Below, one piece after another: positions 9,354 to 18,624 of a stretch of DNA of 38,349 bases. The position numbers and the translations under genes were made by a program. The stretch is from Roseiflexaceae bacterium (GTDB lineage Bacteria > Chloroflexota > Chloroflexia > Chloroflexales > Roseiflexaceae). Position 1 is the first letter of the stretch; each line of letters opens with the position of its first letter. The stretch spans positions 1 to 38,349 of the forward strand of contig CANJHS010000028.1 in the NCBI GenBank assembly GCA_947474225.1. The letters are read 5' to 3'. Under the pieces are notes generated by a model, which did not search any database, was not told where the DNA came from, and saw only the letters and a list, made by a program, of their open reading frames with translations.

Positions 9354-9998
9354 CTACAGTTGTTGATTGAGTGCGTCGCGGGTCAAGACTTCGTCGATGA
9401 TGCCATAGCTCTTGGCTCTTTCGGGGTCCATGAACAAATCGCGATCAAAATCATTCGCAATCCGTTCGAGGGGCTGTCCGCTGTCGGCTGACAACAATTC
9501 ACGGATGATTTGTTGTTCGCGCAACAATTCACGCGCCATGATTTCGACATCGGGGGCATATCCACTGGCACCACCACCAGCGGGATGCATGTGGATGGTT
9601 GAATGTGGCAAGCTATAGCGTTTGCCCTTGGCACCGCCCGCGAGCAGGATTGTCGCCATACTCCCCGCCATACCAACACAGACGGTGGCTACCTTGGGGC
9701 GAATCATCTGCATCGTGTCGTAGATACCCAGCCCTGCGGTAATCGAACCACCAGGGCTGTTGATGTACAACATGATGTCACGTTCGGGATTCTCGTGTTC
9801 GAGGAACAAAAGCTGCGCAACAATCAGATTGGCAATCCCATCTTCGATTGGAGAGCTGAGCATGATGATGCGTTCTTTGAGCAAACGCGAGTAAATATCT
9901 GAGCGGTATTCACCCCGACCAGTCGATTCGACTACGGTCGGGATGAGTAGTTCTACTGCCGGGGCAAGCCCAGTAATGGTCGTTCGTTGCTGTGTCAT
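9354..9998 (-). CDS. clpP: ATP-dependent Clp protease, proteolytic subunit ClpP
   Basis: This 214-residue serine protease forms the tetradecameric degradation chamber with ClpX. The nucleophile is S113 (GMAGSMA) and the triad aspartate is D183 (NDFDRD). The histidine region reads [11 protein letters not shown] rather than the usual MIHQPLGG, with H136 and H138 both present and one residue more than E. coli before the conserved PDVEI segment; which histidine is catalytic needs an alignment. The ATG at 9998 is preceded by AGGGGGG. The gene is 34 nt downstream of tig and upstream of clpX, the standard order. No other clpP is in the window. Confidence 0.96.
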   Translation of the reverse strand: MTQQRTTITGLAPAVELLIPTVVESTGRGEYRSDIYSRLLKERIIMLSSPIEDGIANLIVAQLLFLEHENPERDIMLYINSPGGSITAGLGIYDTMQMIRPKVATVCVGMAGSMATILLAGGAKGKRYSLPHSTIHMHPAGGGASGYAPDVEIMARELLREQQIIRELLSADSGQPLERIANDFDRDLFMDPERAKSYGIIDEVLTRDALNQQL

Positions 9999-10032
9999 AG
10001 GAACCCCCCTGTGTCGGACATACCAAACAGGA

Positions 10033-11445
10033 TTATTCAGCCTTTTTGGTGGTTTTCTTCTTGGGTGCGGCGGCGGTTGTATCATCGCCTTCCGTCGAAG
10101 CTGCCTTCTTCGTGCTCTTCTTCTTCGTGGCACCGTCTGACGCACCCTCGGTTTGTGCGACCATTGCGACGATACGGGCACGAATTTTTTTGTCGAGGGC
10201 TGCATTGGCAACGGAGGCAACGAGTTGATCGCGCAACAGCGTCTTCATCGTTTCTTTTTGTTCTGGTTCGTAGGTCTCGAGCATCGTGTCTATTTCGGCA
10301 TCTACGTCAGCGTCCTCGACCACAATACCCTCGGCAGTGACAAACTCACGAAGTGCAAGATTGCGCTTGAGGCGCTCCTCGCCCTGCGGCAAGTACTGTG
10401 CGACGAGGTCCTCGCGCTTGCGGCCCATCTGACGGTAGACAGCCTCGGCGGTGGTGCCGTAACGCGAGTATTCTTGTTCTTGACCGCGTAGGATCCGATC
10501 AGCCTCTTGTTCGATCATCGATTCGTGGTAGTCGTAGACTGCACCGGCAACCAATGAATCAATGAAGCCATTGACCAAACGGTTCTCGGCGTTTTCGCGT
10601 GCATTCTTGGCGAGTTCGTCGCTGGCTGCATGCTTGAGATCGGCCAGGGTGCCCTCTTTGTTTTCAAGGGTCGGCAATTCGTCCCAATCGGGCAAAATGC
10701 GTTCCTGGATTCGACGCACGGTCACGTCGAAGGTAACCGCTTCTCCACGAAGCGTTTCGTCGGTATAGTCTTGTGGCATGGTCGCGTTGATGATTTTGTT
10801 GTCACCAATCGAGAGCCCAATGACACCCTCCATCAGACCACCGATGAGTCTGCCTGGCTCGAGGATAAGGTCCGTGCTCTGCGCAGGCTGTCCGTCGATA
10901 CGACCATTAATGGAAAGGCCGTTGTGCACGACATCCACCTCGGCGGTGACCAAGTCACCCTGTTTGGCAGGACGTGCATCATCCGGCTCACGCAGGACGA
11001 CGTGCTTCTCGCGCATGTCGTCCATGGCGCGACTCAATACTTCGTCGGTGACTGCAGGGACGGTGTATTCCTGCTTATAGCCGGAATAATCTGCAATTTT
11101 GGTGATTGGTTCGACCGGAACATTGATTACAACAGTGTATGGCAGTGTATTGAACTGCACTTCGCCCAAGCTTGCTTGGGCAATGGGATCTACCCCTTCG
11201 CTCTCGAGGGCGTACTTGAAGCCCGCATTGATGATGCCCTCGGATGCTTCTTCGAGCAGGGCCTGGCGACCGTAGAAGCGCTCGAGGATGGCACGCGGGG
11301 CTTTGCCCGGGCGGAATCCAGGGACACGGGCTTTTTGTGAAAGACTACGAGAAGCACGGTCGAGTTCTTTTTCTACCGTGGCTTCGTCGATTTCGATTGT
11401 CAACTGCAGTATGCTGCGCGGCATGCGCTCACTTGTAACGTTCAC
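10033..11445 (-). CDS. tig: Trigger factor (ribosome-associated chaperone, PPIase)
   Basis: This 470-residue chaperone binds nascent chains at the ribosome exit. The ribosome-docking signature GFRPGKAP is near residue 35, a FKBP-type prolyl isomerase domain spans about 145-235, and the helical C-terminal arm follows. The protein ends in a tail of about 35 residues of Lys, Thr, Ser and Ala ([15 protein letters not shown] and similar), an addition beyond the core fold. The start is a GTG at 11445 with GGAG 9 nt upstream, giving the family-typical opening [15 protein letters not shown]; the longer ATG frame runs into the promoter. It heads the tig-clpP-clpX operon and has an extended -10 promoter (11501-11509). 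Confidence 0.95.
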   Translation of the reverse strand: MNVTSERMPRSILQLTIEIDEATVEKELDRASRSLSQKARVPGFRPGKAPRAILERFYGRQALLEEASEGIINAGFKYALESEGVDPIAQASLGEVQFNTLPYTVVINVPVEPITKIADYSGYKQEYTVPAVTDEVLSRAMDDMREKHVVLREPDDARPAKQGDLVTAEVDVVHNGLSINGRIDGQPAQSTDLILEPGRLIGGLMEGVIGLSIGDNKIINATMPQDYTDETLRGEAVTFDVTVRRIQERILPDWDELPTLENKEGTLADLKHAASDELAKNARENAENRLVNGFIDSLVAGAVYDYHESMIEQEADRILRGQEQEYSRYGTTAEAVYRQMGRKREDLVAQYLPQGEERLKRNLALREFVTAEGIVVEDADVDAEIDTMLETYEPEQKETMKTLLRDQLVASVANAALDKKIRARIVAMVAQTEGASDGATKKKSTKKAASTEGDDTTAAAPKKKTTKKAE

Positions 11446-11500
11446 CGAAACAACTCCATGTGCTGTGTGCGCTATACGCGCATGTATGAAATTCTGCTGT

Positions 11501-11509
11501 AGTATACCA
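11501..11509 (-). promoter_or_regulatory. tig promoter, extended -10
   Basis: On the minus strand TGGTATACT (11509 to 11501) is a TGn-extended -10 box. It is 56 nt upstream of the tig GTG start. No clear -35 box is seen. Confidence 0.6.
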
Positions 11510-11601
11510 TGAACTCGGGACATGTGCCGTTTGGGCATTGGAGGCACGTCCAGGGCACATTACTCGTTTCATGCCATCCCCATTTCAACAGATGCATCGT
11601 A

Positions 11602-11607
11602 TATACT
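11602..11607 (+). promoter_or_regulatory. Possible -10 box for the CHAD-sbcC operon
   Basis: TATACT at 11602-11607 lies 25 nt before the ATG of the CHAD gene and just ahead of its AAAGGA ribosome binding site. No -35 hexamer is evident. Together with the tig promoter it makes this a divergent promoter region. Confidence 0.4.
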
Positions 11608-11631
11608 ATAGGTACGACAAAGGATTCGCCC

Positions 11632-13389
11632 ATGCAGACGCTCCCCCAGACAATCGAGACGCTCCGTGTTCTTGATGTCCTTGCAGCACGCAAGCTGTGG
11701 CATCAACGCATGCTGGGGACGTTTCGTCTGGTCGCGCAGCCCAGCACAACCACACGTGCGGTTGTCCTAGACGATGCCAGTCATACGCTCCATCAACGGG
11801 GCATAGCGCTCATATTGACGTACACCGAAGGCGACACGACGGTCATTTCTCTCCATACGCGCAATGCACAGACTTCCATTCATGCTGATATCAAGAATGG
11901 AATCTGGCCAGCAGTGGTCCGCGATTTGCTCGCTGCAAACGGCGTGCTGCACTATACGCTCTTGCCCTTCGCCTTTGCATCGATTAAAAACCAACACCGG
12001 CATGTTTCAGACGTAGCCGGCACCCATTTTGCCACTCTGACATTACGCCATGGGAGTATCGATTCAGCCTATTCGGCAACTGAAGTATCCCAGGTCAGTA
12101 TCGCACCCTTAGGCGACGATTCCATCCAACAAATCCCCGTACTTAGCGAACTCATTCAGCGCCAGGTTGCCTGTGGCAAAGCCGACCAGACAATGCAGTC
12201 GATGTTGGTCAATGCAAGCGCTCCGCCATCACATGCGCCCAGTCATACGGAGTACATGACGACCCACGTTCAACGTTTGTTGGCCACAGGACGGGATGCG
12301 GACGAGGCAATCCTGATCCCAATTTCAGCTGACGACTCGCCAATAGACCGACTCATCGTCGCCGCCGCAATCGTGCAAAAGACTGGTCATCCCGCCAACG
12401 CAGACCCCTTTTGGCTCGTGCTCGATGAGGCACAGCGGACCCTTGTGACCGAAATTACCAGTTGTGATGGACCAATCGAGGCGTCAATTGCTTTACCACC
12501 TATTGATAGCCGCGATTTTTTCTTTACTGATGTCCTGCGCTCCAAATTGCGTGCGCAGTTTCGCCGTGTGTTGCATCGTGAACACGCAGTTGCCAAGGGA
12601 TACCACGCCGAGGATGTCCATCGTATCCGTGTCTCGTTGCGCAAACTCAATTCACTCCTCGAATGTGGACTGAATATGTATGAAACCGAAGAAATCGCGC
12701 AATACCGGCGCGGTTTCAGACGCATGTCTCGATTCCTCGGTGAAGTACGTGATGCTGATGCATTTGCTGCCCATGTCAAACGCATTCTCGGCAGAAATAC
12801 CGTACCGCACGAAATCCGCACTGCATTGCACCACATTCGTCAGAAAGCGCTCCACGAACTCGCTGCGCTTATAGAAGCCGAGAAGCATCAACAATTCCTG
12901 GTTGGATTTGCCCAATTCGTCTGTGCGCCCACACCGCTGGGGAACGATACACAGACCGTCACCGCGTACCTCCATCACCGCGTGACGCAGATGATGGAAG
13001 CACTTACCAAACCTATGCAGACACCAGCGACCAAACTCGATACCGAGACGCTCCACGACATCCGTATCCAGGCAAAAAAACTCCGCTATACGATAGAGGC
13101 ATTCCCCGAAATTTTTCTTCCTGACGCACAGCCGCTCCTTTCCTTGCTTGAAAAAGTCCAACATCGTTTGGGGATCATTCAGGATGCTGCGACTGCCCAT
13201 CGTATTCTGATTGATACGCATCTCACGTCGCACAGCCACGCAAAAGCAGTCTTGACAACCCTGCGGGCCGAATCAAACTATCAGCGCACCCAACTCGGTA
13301 CGCTCTGGCAGAGTTGTCTCAACATCGACACCGCGGCATTACTGCGACAGGTGCAGGTCGGATTTGATCAAGAAGGCACCACACAATGA
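11632..13389 (+). CDS. CHAD domain protein with degenerate CYTH-like N-terminus
   Basis: This is a 585-residue cytoplasmic protein. The C-terminal half (about 295-580) is a CHAD domain, a helical fold known to bind polyphosphate through conserved His, Arg and Lys; the motifs VHRIRVSLRKL (about 327-337) and LHDIRIQAKKLRYTIEAF (about 473-490) are its two hallmark helices. The N-terminal part has a stretch like a CYTH triphosphate-tunnel strand set (LHQRGIALILTYTEG, VISLHTR) but no ExExK motif at its start, so it is probably not an active triphosphatase. The ATG at 11632 follows AAAGGA. The stop overlaps the sbcC start by 4 bases, so the two are translationally coupled. No polyphosphate kinase is adjacent. 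Confidence 0.82.
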   Translation: MQTLPQTIETLRVLDVLAARKLWHQRMLGTFRLVAQPSTTTRAVVLDDASHTLHQRGIALILTYTEGDTTVISLHTRNAQTSIHADIKNGIWPAVVRDLLAANGVLHYTLLPFAFASIKNQHRHVSDVAGTHFATLTLRHGSIDSAYSATEVSQVSIAPLGDDSIQQIPVLSELIQRQVACGKADQTMQSMLVNASAPPSHAPSHTEYMTTHVQRLLATGRDADEAILIPISADDSPIDRLIVAAAIVQKTGHPANADPFWLVLDEAQRTLVTEITSCDGPIEASIALPPIDSRDFFFTDVLRSKLRAQFRRVLHREHAVAKGYHAEDVHRIRVSLRKLNSLLECGLNMYETEEIAQYRRGFRRMSRFLGEVRDADAFAAHVKRILGRNTVPHEIRTALHHIRQKALHELAALIEAEKHQQFLVGFAQFVCAPTPLGNDTQTVTAYLHHRVTQMMEALTKPMQTPATKLDTETLHDIRIQAKKLRYTIEAFPEIFLPDAQPLLSLLEKVQHRLGIIQDAATAHRILIDTHLTSHSHAKAVLTTLRAESNYQRTQLGTLWQSCLNIDTAALLRQVQVGFDQEGTTQ

Positions 13390-16310
13390 TTCCGCTCACA
13401 CTGAAAATGCAAAATTTCCTCAGTTATCAAAACGAGACTCCGGTATTCGATTTTTCGACATTCCATATTGCGTGTATCTCTGGAGATAATGGCGCTGGTA
13501 AATCATCATTTCTCGAAGCAATCCATTGGGCGCTATGGGGCGAAGCGCGCCTTGCTACTGCCGAGATTATGAATCGCGGTGCAGAGCGCATGTTCGTCGA
13601 ATTCGTCTTTGCAGTCAATGATGTGGTCTATCGTGTGAATCGTTCGTTTGGGAAGAACTCTCGTGGCGGAGCACGGCTCGAACTCTACCAAGCAACCGAC
13701 CCCGAACGCACACGATGGGATTCTCTCACTGCCGGCACGATGCGCGAGACGCAGGCAAAAATCACCAACGACATTGTCGGGATGTCGTACATGGTGTTTA
13801 GCAACTCGGCATACCTGCGTCAAGGCCAAGCAGATGCATTTACGAAATTGCCCCCCACCGAACGTCGTGACTTGCTCGCTCAGATGCTCGAAATTGACCA
13901 GTACAATACGTACCGCGAACGCGCCAAAAGCAAACGCGACGAACTCACCCAACGCATCGCCCATCTCCAGGGCCAAATGGCAATGGACGAAGCAAACGTC
14001 GCGAATATCCCAGGCTTGAGCACACAACTCCAAGATGCCGAAGACCGCGTGACACAGGCACGTTCTTTTGTGGCATATGCAGCTGCCGCTGTAACCAGAC
14101 AAACCGCACGGCAATCCGTGCAACAATTGACCAATCAACTCACCCACTATAGCCAACGTCTCGCCGACATCAACGTTGAATCAGCGGCTGTCGATGCACA
14201 GTTAGCCACTCGCGCAGACATCGAACAACGCTATGCGGTGTTTGTCGACGTAGAAACCCGCTACACCACCCTCCAGCATTTACGCGAAACGTACGATGCC
14301 CTCACTGTACAGAAGCAAAGCGCCGAGCAGATCATTGCCCAACGCCGTGCCCTCATCGAACGTACACTCGACCGCGCAAACGCCGAGCGAGAACAGCTAC
14401 GCTCTGCCCTGGTTGATGCAGAATCCCGGCGTCTCGAAGCTGCAGATCTGGCACGTGAAATAACCGGTGCAGCGGCAGATGAGCAGAGTCTCGCAGCTGC
14501 GACTGCACACCGCGAACAACTCTTCGTGCAGATACGTGACGACGAACGCACCCTCGACAGGATGCATGCTCTTAGCCAAGATGCAGGACGCATGCGGGCT
14601 CAACACGCGGCCATTGCTGCAACGCTCAGCGAATTGCCAACGCTCCTACAAGACTTGGCACGGTGTGAAGCCGCTGAGGCACGGATTGCGAGTCTCCAGA
14701 CCGAGCGGGCGACGGTAGCGGCAACCCATGCGCGTGTCACCGCCGAGAACCGAGCAATTACCGATGCCGGCGTGGCATTAAAACAAAAATTGAGTAGCCT
14801 CAGCATCAACGAAAAATGTCCGACCTGTCAGACCATGATGGATGAAGCCCACTTCCTCTCTGCACAAGCAACGCTGACGCACGAAATTGACACCTTACGT
14901 TCGTCGTACGCCCAGCAGGCGACATCGGTGAAAACCGCACAGCTTCGCCTCGGTGAAATAGAACAAGAACTCGCGCAACTCACGACTGTGTTGCTTGGAG
15001 CAGCGGATTTGCGTAGTCGCATTGCGGCATTATCAGCAAAACAAATCGAAGCTGACCGCCTGACAAACGCCATTGCTGAGATTGAAACACAACACGCAAC
15101 ATTCATCGCACTATCACCCGCAGAAACCAAGTTAACGGCTCAACAGAGCCTTCAAACGCTCGAACTCGACATACAAGTGCTCACGCGCAAAGCGGCGACC
15201 CTCCACGCGAATCAACGGCGCGCGGCACAGCTCGCTGTCGAACTCGAAACCATCGAAACTCAGCGCAAACGGGTTGAATCACTCGATGTGACCATCGCAG
15301 GATTTGAATACGATCTTGCACACGACAACATCGATCCCGAAGCACAAGAACGTGTCAAGTCCCTGACGAATCAGCTCGAATCTTTGCCCTACGAGCCTGC
15401 AGCCGCGGCAGCACTCTGGAACGAATTGCAAGCAATACAGAACGCGCGCGAAGAATACAACCAACTCGCGGTGCTGGTAGAACGCGCTACTGCCCTCACC
15501 CAGCGTCTCGTCGATACGAATGAGCAACTCCAACTCGCGACACATGCGAAGCAACAAGCTGAGCACGAACTCAACCGAGTCGAAGCCCGCTGCGCAGAAC
15601 TTCTGCCGTTGATAGCAGACCGAGATATATCCGCACCGCCTGCACAGCTCGTTTCGATTGCAGAGGTGGACCTCACCAGCCGGACCGACTATGCCAGTCA
15701 GTTGCGGGTGAAATTACAGTCAGCATATCAATCGCAATCACGCCTCGAAGAATTTCACACGCAGCTCCAGAGCGTCACCGTGCTGCAATCGCGGTATGAC
15801 ACCCTCGAAAAAGCCTTTGCCAGCAAAGGAATCCAAGCGATGCTGATTCGCGATTTTGCAGTGCCTGCACTCGAGCGCGAAACGAACCGTATCCTCAGCC
15901 GAATGACCGACAACCAACTCTACTTAAACTTCAATACCACAATGGTCACACAAGCAGGGAATCAGCGGGAAACGCTCGAACTCCAGGTTTCGGATGCGGC
16001 AGGTACCCGTCCGCTCGAAGCTTTTTCGGGTGGCGAGGCATTTCGCATCAGCTTTGCACTACGGATCGCATTGTCGAAACTGCTCGCACATCGTGCAGGT
16101 CATCGTCTCGAGACCCTCATCATCGATGAGGGATTCGGCACCCAAGATGCACAGGGTCGCGAACGACTCGTCGAAGCAATCAACACCATCAGCGCAGATT
16201 TTCGCACCATCATGGTCATCACCCACGTCCAAGAGGTGCGGGATTTATTCCCCGTCCAAATCACCATCAAACGCGACGAAAATGGCAGCAGTTGGGAGAT
16301 ACGATCGTGA
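13386..16310 (+). CDS. sbcC: SbcC/Rad50-type SMC-like ATPase
   Basis: This 974-residue ATPase has Walker A in SGDNGAGKSS (about residue 33), long heptad-repeat coiled coils, a zinc-hook CPTC at C478 and C481 near the exact middle, the ABC signature EAFSGGEAFR and Walker B TLIIDEGFGTQD near the end. This is the complete plan of SbcC/Rad50, which with the SbcD/Mre11 nuclease trims and opens DNA ends and hairpins. No SbcD is present: the two phosphoesterases in this window lack Mre11 features and are not adjacent. The start overlaps the CHAD gene (ATGA), and the stop overlaps the next gene (GTGA). The partner nuclease is expected elsewhere. Confidence 0.9.
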   Translation: MIPLTLKMQNFLSYQNETPVFDFSTFHIACISGDNGAGKSSFLEAIHWALWGEARLATAEIMNRGAERMFVEFVFAVNDVVYRVNRSFGKNSRGGARLELYQATDPERTRWDSLTAGTMRETQAKITNDIVGMSYMVFSNSAYLRQGQADAFTKLPPTERRDLLAQMLEIDQYNTYRERAKSKRDELTQRIAHLQGQMAMDEANVANIPGLSTQLQDAEDRVTQARSFVAYAAAAVTRQTARQSVQQLTNQLTHYSQRLADINVESAAVDAQLATRADIEQRYAVFVDVETRYTTLQHLRETYDALTVQKQSAEQIIAQRRALIERTLDRANAEREQLRSALVDAESRRLEAADLAREITGAAADEQSLAAATAHREQLFVQIRDDERTLDRMHALSQDAGRMRAQHAAIAATLSELPTLLQDLARCEAAEARIASLQTERATVAATHARVTAENRAITDAGVALKQKLSSLSINEKCPTCQTMMDEAHFLSAQATLTHEIDTLRSSYAQQATSVKTAQLRLGEIEQELAQLTTVLLGAADLRSRIAALSAKQIEADRLTNAIAEIETQHATFIALSPAETKLTAQQSLQTLELDIQVLTRKAATLHANQRRAAQLAVELETIETQRKRVESLDVTIAGFEYDLAHDNIDPEAQERVKSLTNQLESLPYEPAAAAALWNELQAIQNAREEYNQLAVLVERATALTQRLVDTNEQLQLATHAKQQAEHELNRVEARCAELLPLIADRDISAPPAQLVSIAEVDLTSRTDYASQLRVKLQSAYQSQSRLEEFHTQLQSVTVLQSRYDTLEKAFASKGIQAMLIRDFAVPALERETNRILSRMTDNQLYLNFNTTMVTQAGNQRETLELQVSDAAGTRPLEAFSGGEAFRISFALRIALSKLLAHRAGHRLETLIIDEGFGTQDAQGRERLVEAINTISADFRTIMVITHVQEVRDLFPVQITIKRDENGSSWEIRS

Positions 16311-17053
16311 ACCGCACGCCGACAGACCACTATGTTGCCATCCCGACCTGCACGTTTCTGATGGGGACACCAGAGGCAGACCTCTCGCGATTGGCCCAGG
16401 AATACAGCGGGACGCGCGAATCCTACCGTGAAGAATCGCCGCAACACTCCGTTACTGTTGATGCCTTTTCGATTGGACAAACCCCGATTACCGTCGCGCT
16501 CTATGCTGCATACGTCACTGCAGGTGGGGTCGCACCGTTATCCTGGCAGTCCCAACAGAGTCGCGATACACAGCTCCCCGTAGTCGATATCACGCAACAC
16601 ATGGCCTATGGATATGCGGAGTGGCGGAGTAGCAGCGCAGACGCACTATACCGCCTTCCCACAGAGGCAGAATGGGAGTGTGCGGCTCGTGGGCAAGACG
16701 GACGGCAATTTCCGTGGGGGAATGATTGGCACGTGACACATGCGAATTCACGTGAAGCTGGTACGCCACTGCTGCCGGTTGGCTCCTATCCCAGCGGCGC
16801 AAGTCCATGGGGAGTGCTCGACATGGCAGGAACCGTCTGGGAATGGACGAGTTCCCTCGATGTGCTCTATCCCTATGACGCAGATGACGGTCGCAATAAT
16901 CCTCTGACTCCTGGTCGTCGCGTCATACGTGGTGGTTGTTATGTAAATCCCATCGGATATGCGCGTTGTGCGTGTCGATTCAGGATGGCACCCGACAGAA
17001 CGAACGCGTTCCTGGGCTTCAGACTTGTCAAAGAACACCGCAACGCTCGATAG
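16307..17053 (+). CDS. SUMF1/formylglycine-enzyme-fold protein lacking the catalytic Cys pair
   Basis: This 248-residue single-domain protein has the SUMF1 fold: IPTCTFLMGT at the start, YRLPTEAEWECAARG and FPWGN in the middle, SPWGVLDMAGTVWEWTSS, and RVIRGGCYVN and AFLGFRLVKE at the end. True formylglycine-generating enzymes have two cysteines in RGGSFLC...YC; here those places hold Asn and Ala, although other cysteines (GGCY, ARCACRF) are near. It is therefore probably not a sulfatase activator and may be a binding or structural member. The start is GTG 16307, overlapping the sbcC stop by 4 bases, with GGGAGA upstream; no signal peptide. A hairpin begins inside its last codons. Confidence 0.8.
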   Translation: MNRTPTDHYVAIPTCTFLMGTPEADLSRLAQEYSGTRESYREESPQHSVTVDAFSIGQTPITVALYAAYVTAGGVAPLSWQSQQSRDTQLPVVDITQHMAYGYAEWRSSSADALYRLPTEAEWECAARGQDGRQFPWGNDWHVTHANSREAGTPLLPVGSYPSGASPWGVLDMAGTVWEWTSSLDVLYPYDADDGRNNPLTPGRRVIRGGCYVNPIGYARCACRFRMAPDRTNAFLGFRLVKEHRNAR

Positions 17054-17066
17054 CATTGCGGTGTTC
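17033..17066. terminator. Hairpin between convergent genes
   Basis: GAACACCGCAACGCT (17033-17047) pairs with AGCATTGCGGTGTTC (17052-17066), with one G-U pair. It includes the last codons of the SUMF1-fold gene and lies 10 nt before the pspC stop. T-tracts are poor on both sides, so it may be a bidirectional but weak terminator. Confidence 0.6.
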
Positions 17067-17075
17067 TATCAGCCG

Positions 17076-17468
17076 TTATACCTCGTTGTCATTCGGTCGA
17101 TCAAGCGTAGACGGTTGTGACTCATTTATGGGCACATCTTCTCGTTCTTTCGGTGCACCCGTTGATATTGGCGCGGTATCAACAATTACGGTCTCTGTTG
17201 CTGTGCGTGCCAAACTTTCACCCGTCCATGGATCAAAACGCCATCCGGGCCGCTGGGTACCTCCGACGAGGGGGGCTTCTTGCTCTTCGGGCAGTACAAA
17301 AATTGCTACGACATAGACAATTGCCGTAATGCCGATATTTACCAACGCCAAAACAACAAATACACCACGTACGACAACTGCATCCAAGCCAAATGTACGG
17401 GCGATTCCACCACACACACCAGAAATCATGCGGTCATTCTTTGAACGAGTCAATCCGTTGATGTTCAT
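17076..17468 (-). CDS. PspC domain membrane protein
   Basis: This is a 130-residue inner-membrane protein. Residues 1-62 form a PspC domain: LTRSKNDRMISGVCGGIARTFG, then a transmembrane segment at about 35-59 (VFVVLALVNIGITAIVYVVA) ending in VLPEE. PspC-domain proteins take part in envelope-stress signalling. The rest (63-130) is a hydrophilic, Pro- and acid-rich tail including GWRFDPWTGE. The ATG at 17468 follows AGGAGGA at ideal spacing. It is 57 nt downstream of the nucleoside hydrolase, in the same direction, probably on one transcript. No pspA or pspB is nearby. Confidence 0.85.
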   Translation of the reverse strand: MNINGLTRSKNDRMISGVCGGIARTFGLDAVVVRGVFVVLALVNIGITAIVYVVAIFVLPEEQEAPLVGGTQRPGWRFDPWTGESLARTATETVIVDTAPISTGAPKEREDVPINESQPSTLDRPNDNEV

Positions 17469-17525
17469 CTCATCCTCCTCAGGTTGACCCTAAGACGCAT
17501 CACGGCCATGTCTAGTTGCAGGACT

Positions 17526-18554
17526 TCAAATGTGCGGAATACTGCGCGCAAGGTTTTCCATACGTGTGACAAAACGCTCGACGAAAGTCTCGGTGTCGAA
17601 GTGCGTCACGAGTTTGACGTTGTGGGCAGGTCGTTGCATCGAGCGCCACGTTGCCGGCCATTCTGCTGCGGTGTATCCGGTCATATCTGTATCACGCGGC
17701 GGGTGGTTGGTGTCACCAACATAACTCAGTACGGTTTTTCCTATGGTCAGTTCACTCGTATATTCGATGTCGACCCGTACCGATTGTGTGGTGGCGAGCT
17801 CTGGCCACAGTGTGAGTGCAAGCGCAACGGGGTCATTAATCGAACATCCCGCGACACCAAAACTGGCCTGATGAAAATCAAGATAAAAGCGGGTTGCTTC
17901 AGCAATGAACGTAGTGACCGGCGAATCAATGGCGAGGAGCCGATCGATATGATGCTGATACAACATTACATCGCGGGTGATATCCCACGGCACCAGTGTT
18001 ATCGGCATGCCACTGGTGAGTACGATGTGTGCGGCATGGGGATCAACAAAAAAGTTAAATTCAGCCAGAGATGTAGTGTTGCCATCGACACGCACAGCGC
18101 CACCCATGATAATAACTTCCTTGACGAATTCTACAATTGCAGGCTCTTTGCGAATGGCAAGGGCAATGTTGGTCAGCGGGGCGACGGGTACAAGGCTGAG
18201 TTGTAAGGGAGCGCTGAGTATTTCGCGGATGATGCAATCAACAGCGTGTTCGGGATGCGCAACGACAGCGGATTCAGGGAGGACGGCATAGCCAAGACCA
18301 CTTGCACCGTGTGTTTCGGCGGCAGTGAATGCCGGCCGAATCAACGGCAGGGCGACGCCGGCACAGACAGGGATATGTGCGTGCTGCGCCATCGCCAAGA
18401 CCGCCCGTGCATTGGTCACACCCGCAGCCAATGGGCAGTTGCCGCCGGTGACCGTCACCGCACGGAGGTCAAGTTCGGGCGATGCTATTGCCAGCAAGAT
18501 AGCGAGTGCGTCGTCTATCCCTGGGTCCGTGTCAAGCAGGACGCGAAGTGTCAT
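17526..18554 (-). CDS. Inosine-uridine-preferring-type nucleoside hydrolase
   Basis: This 342-residue cytoplasmic enzyme hydrolyses the N-glycosidic bond of a ribonucleoside to base and ribose. The calcium/ribose site LLDTDPGIDDALA is at residues 6-18 (D8, D10, D14, D15), and IIMGGAV and AEFNFFVDPHAA are present. At the usual His-Asp pair near the C-terminus the sequence is CSINDPVAL: D241 is kept, but the catalytic His is Asn (N240), so the substrate may not be a common purine or pyrimidine nucleoside. The ATG at 18554 is preceded by GAGGGAAG; a longer in-frame start at 18608 is less likely. It is divergent from the YprB-like gene. Queuosine hydrolases belong to this family, which is relevant given the tgt-ECF operon at 29332, but this link is inference. 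Confidence 0.85.
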   Translation of the reverse strand: MTLRVLLDTDPGIDDALAILLAIASPELDLRAVTVTGGNCPLAAGVTNARAVLAMAQHAHIPVCAGVALPLIRPAFTAAETHGASGLGYAVLPESAVVAHPEHAVDCIIREILSAPLQLSLVPVAPLTNIALAIRKEPAIVEFVKEVIIMGGAVRVDGNTTSLAEFNFFVDPHAAHIVLTSGMPITLVPWDITRDVMLYQHHIDRLLAIDSPVTTFIAEATRFYLDFHQASFGVAGCSINDPVALALTLWPELATTQSVRVDIEYTSELTIGKTVLSYVGDTNHPPRDTDMTGYTAAEWPATWRSMQRPAHNVKLVTHFDTETFVERFVTRMENLARSIPHI

Positions 18555-18595
18555 TGTATCTTCCCTCATAAAAGCGATGAACAGCCGAGAAACCT

Positions 18596-18624
18596 TTGAC
18601 AGTACCACTACACTATGTCATAAT
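18596..18624 (+). promoter_or_regulatory. Strong promoter for the exonuclease-kinase operon
   Basis: TTGACA (18596-18601), a 17-nt spacer and CATAAT (18619-18624) with a TGn extension (TGT at 18616-18618). The start codon of the YprB-like gene is 45 nt downstream. Confidence 0.8.
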
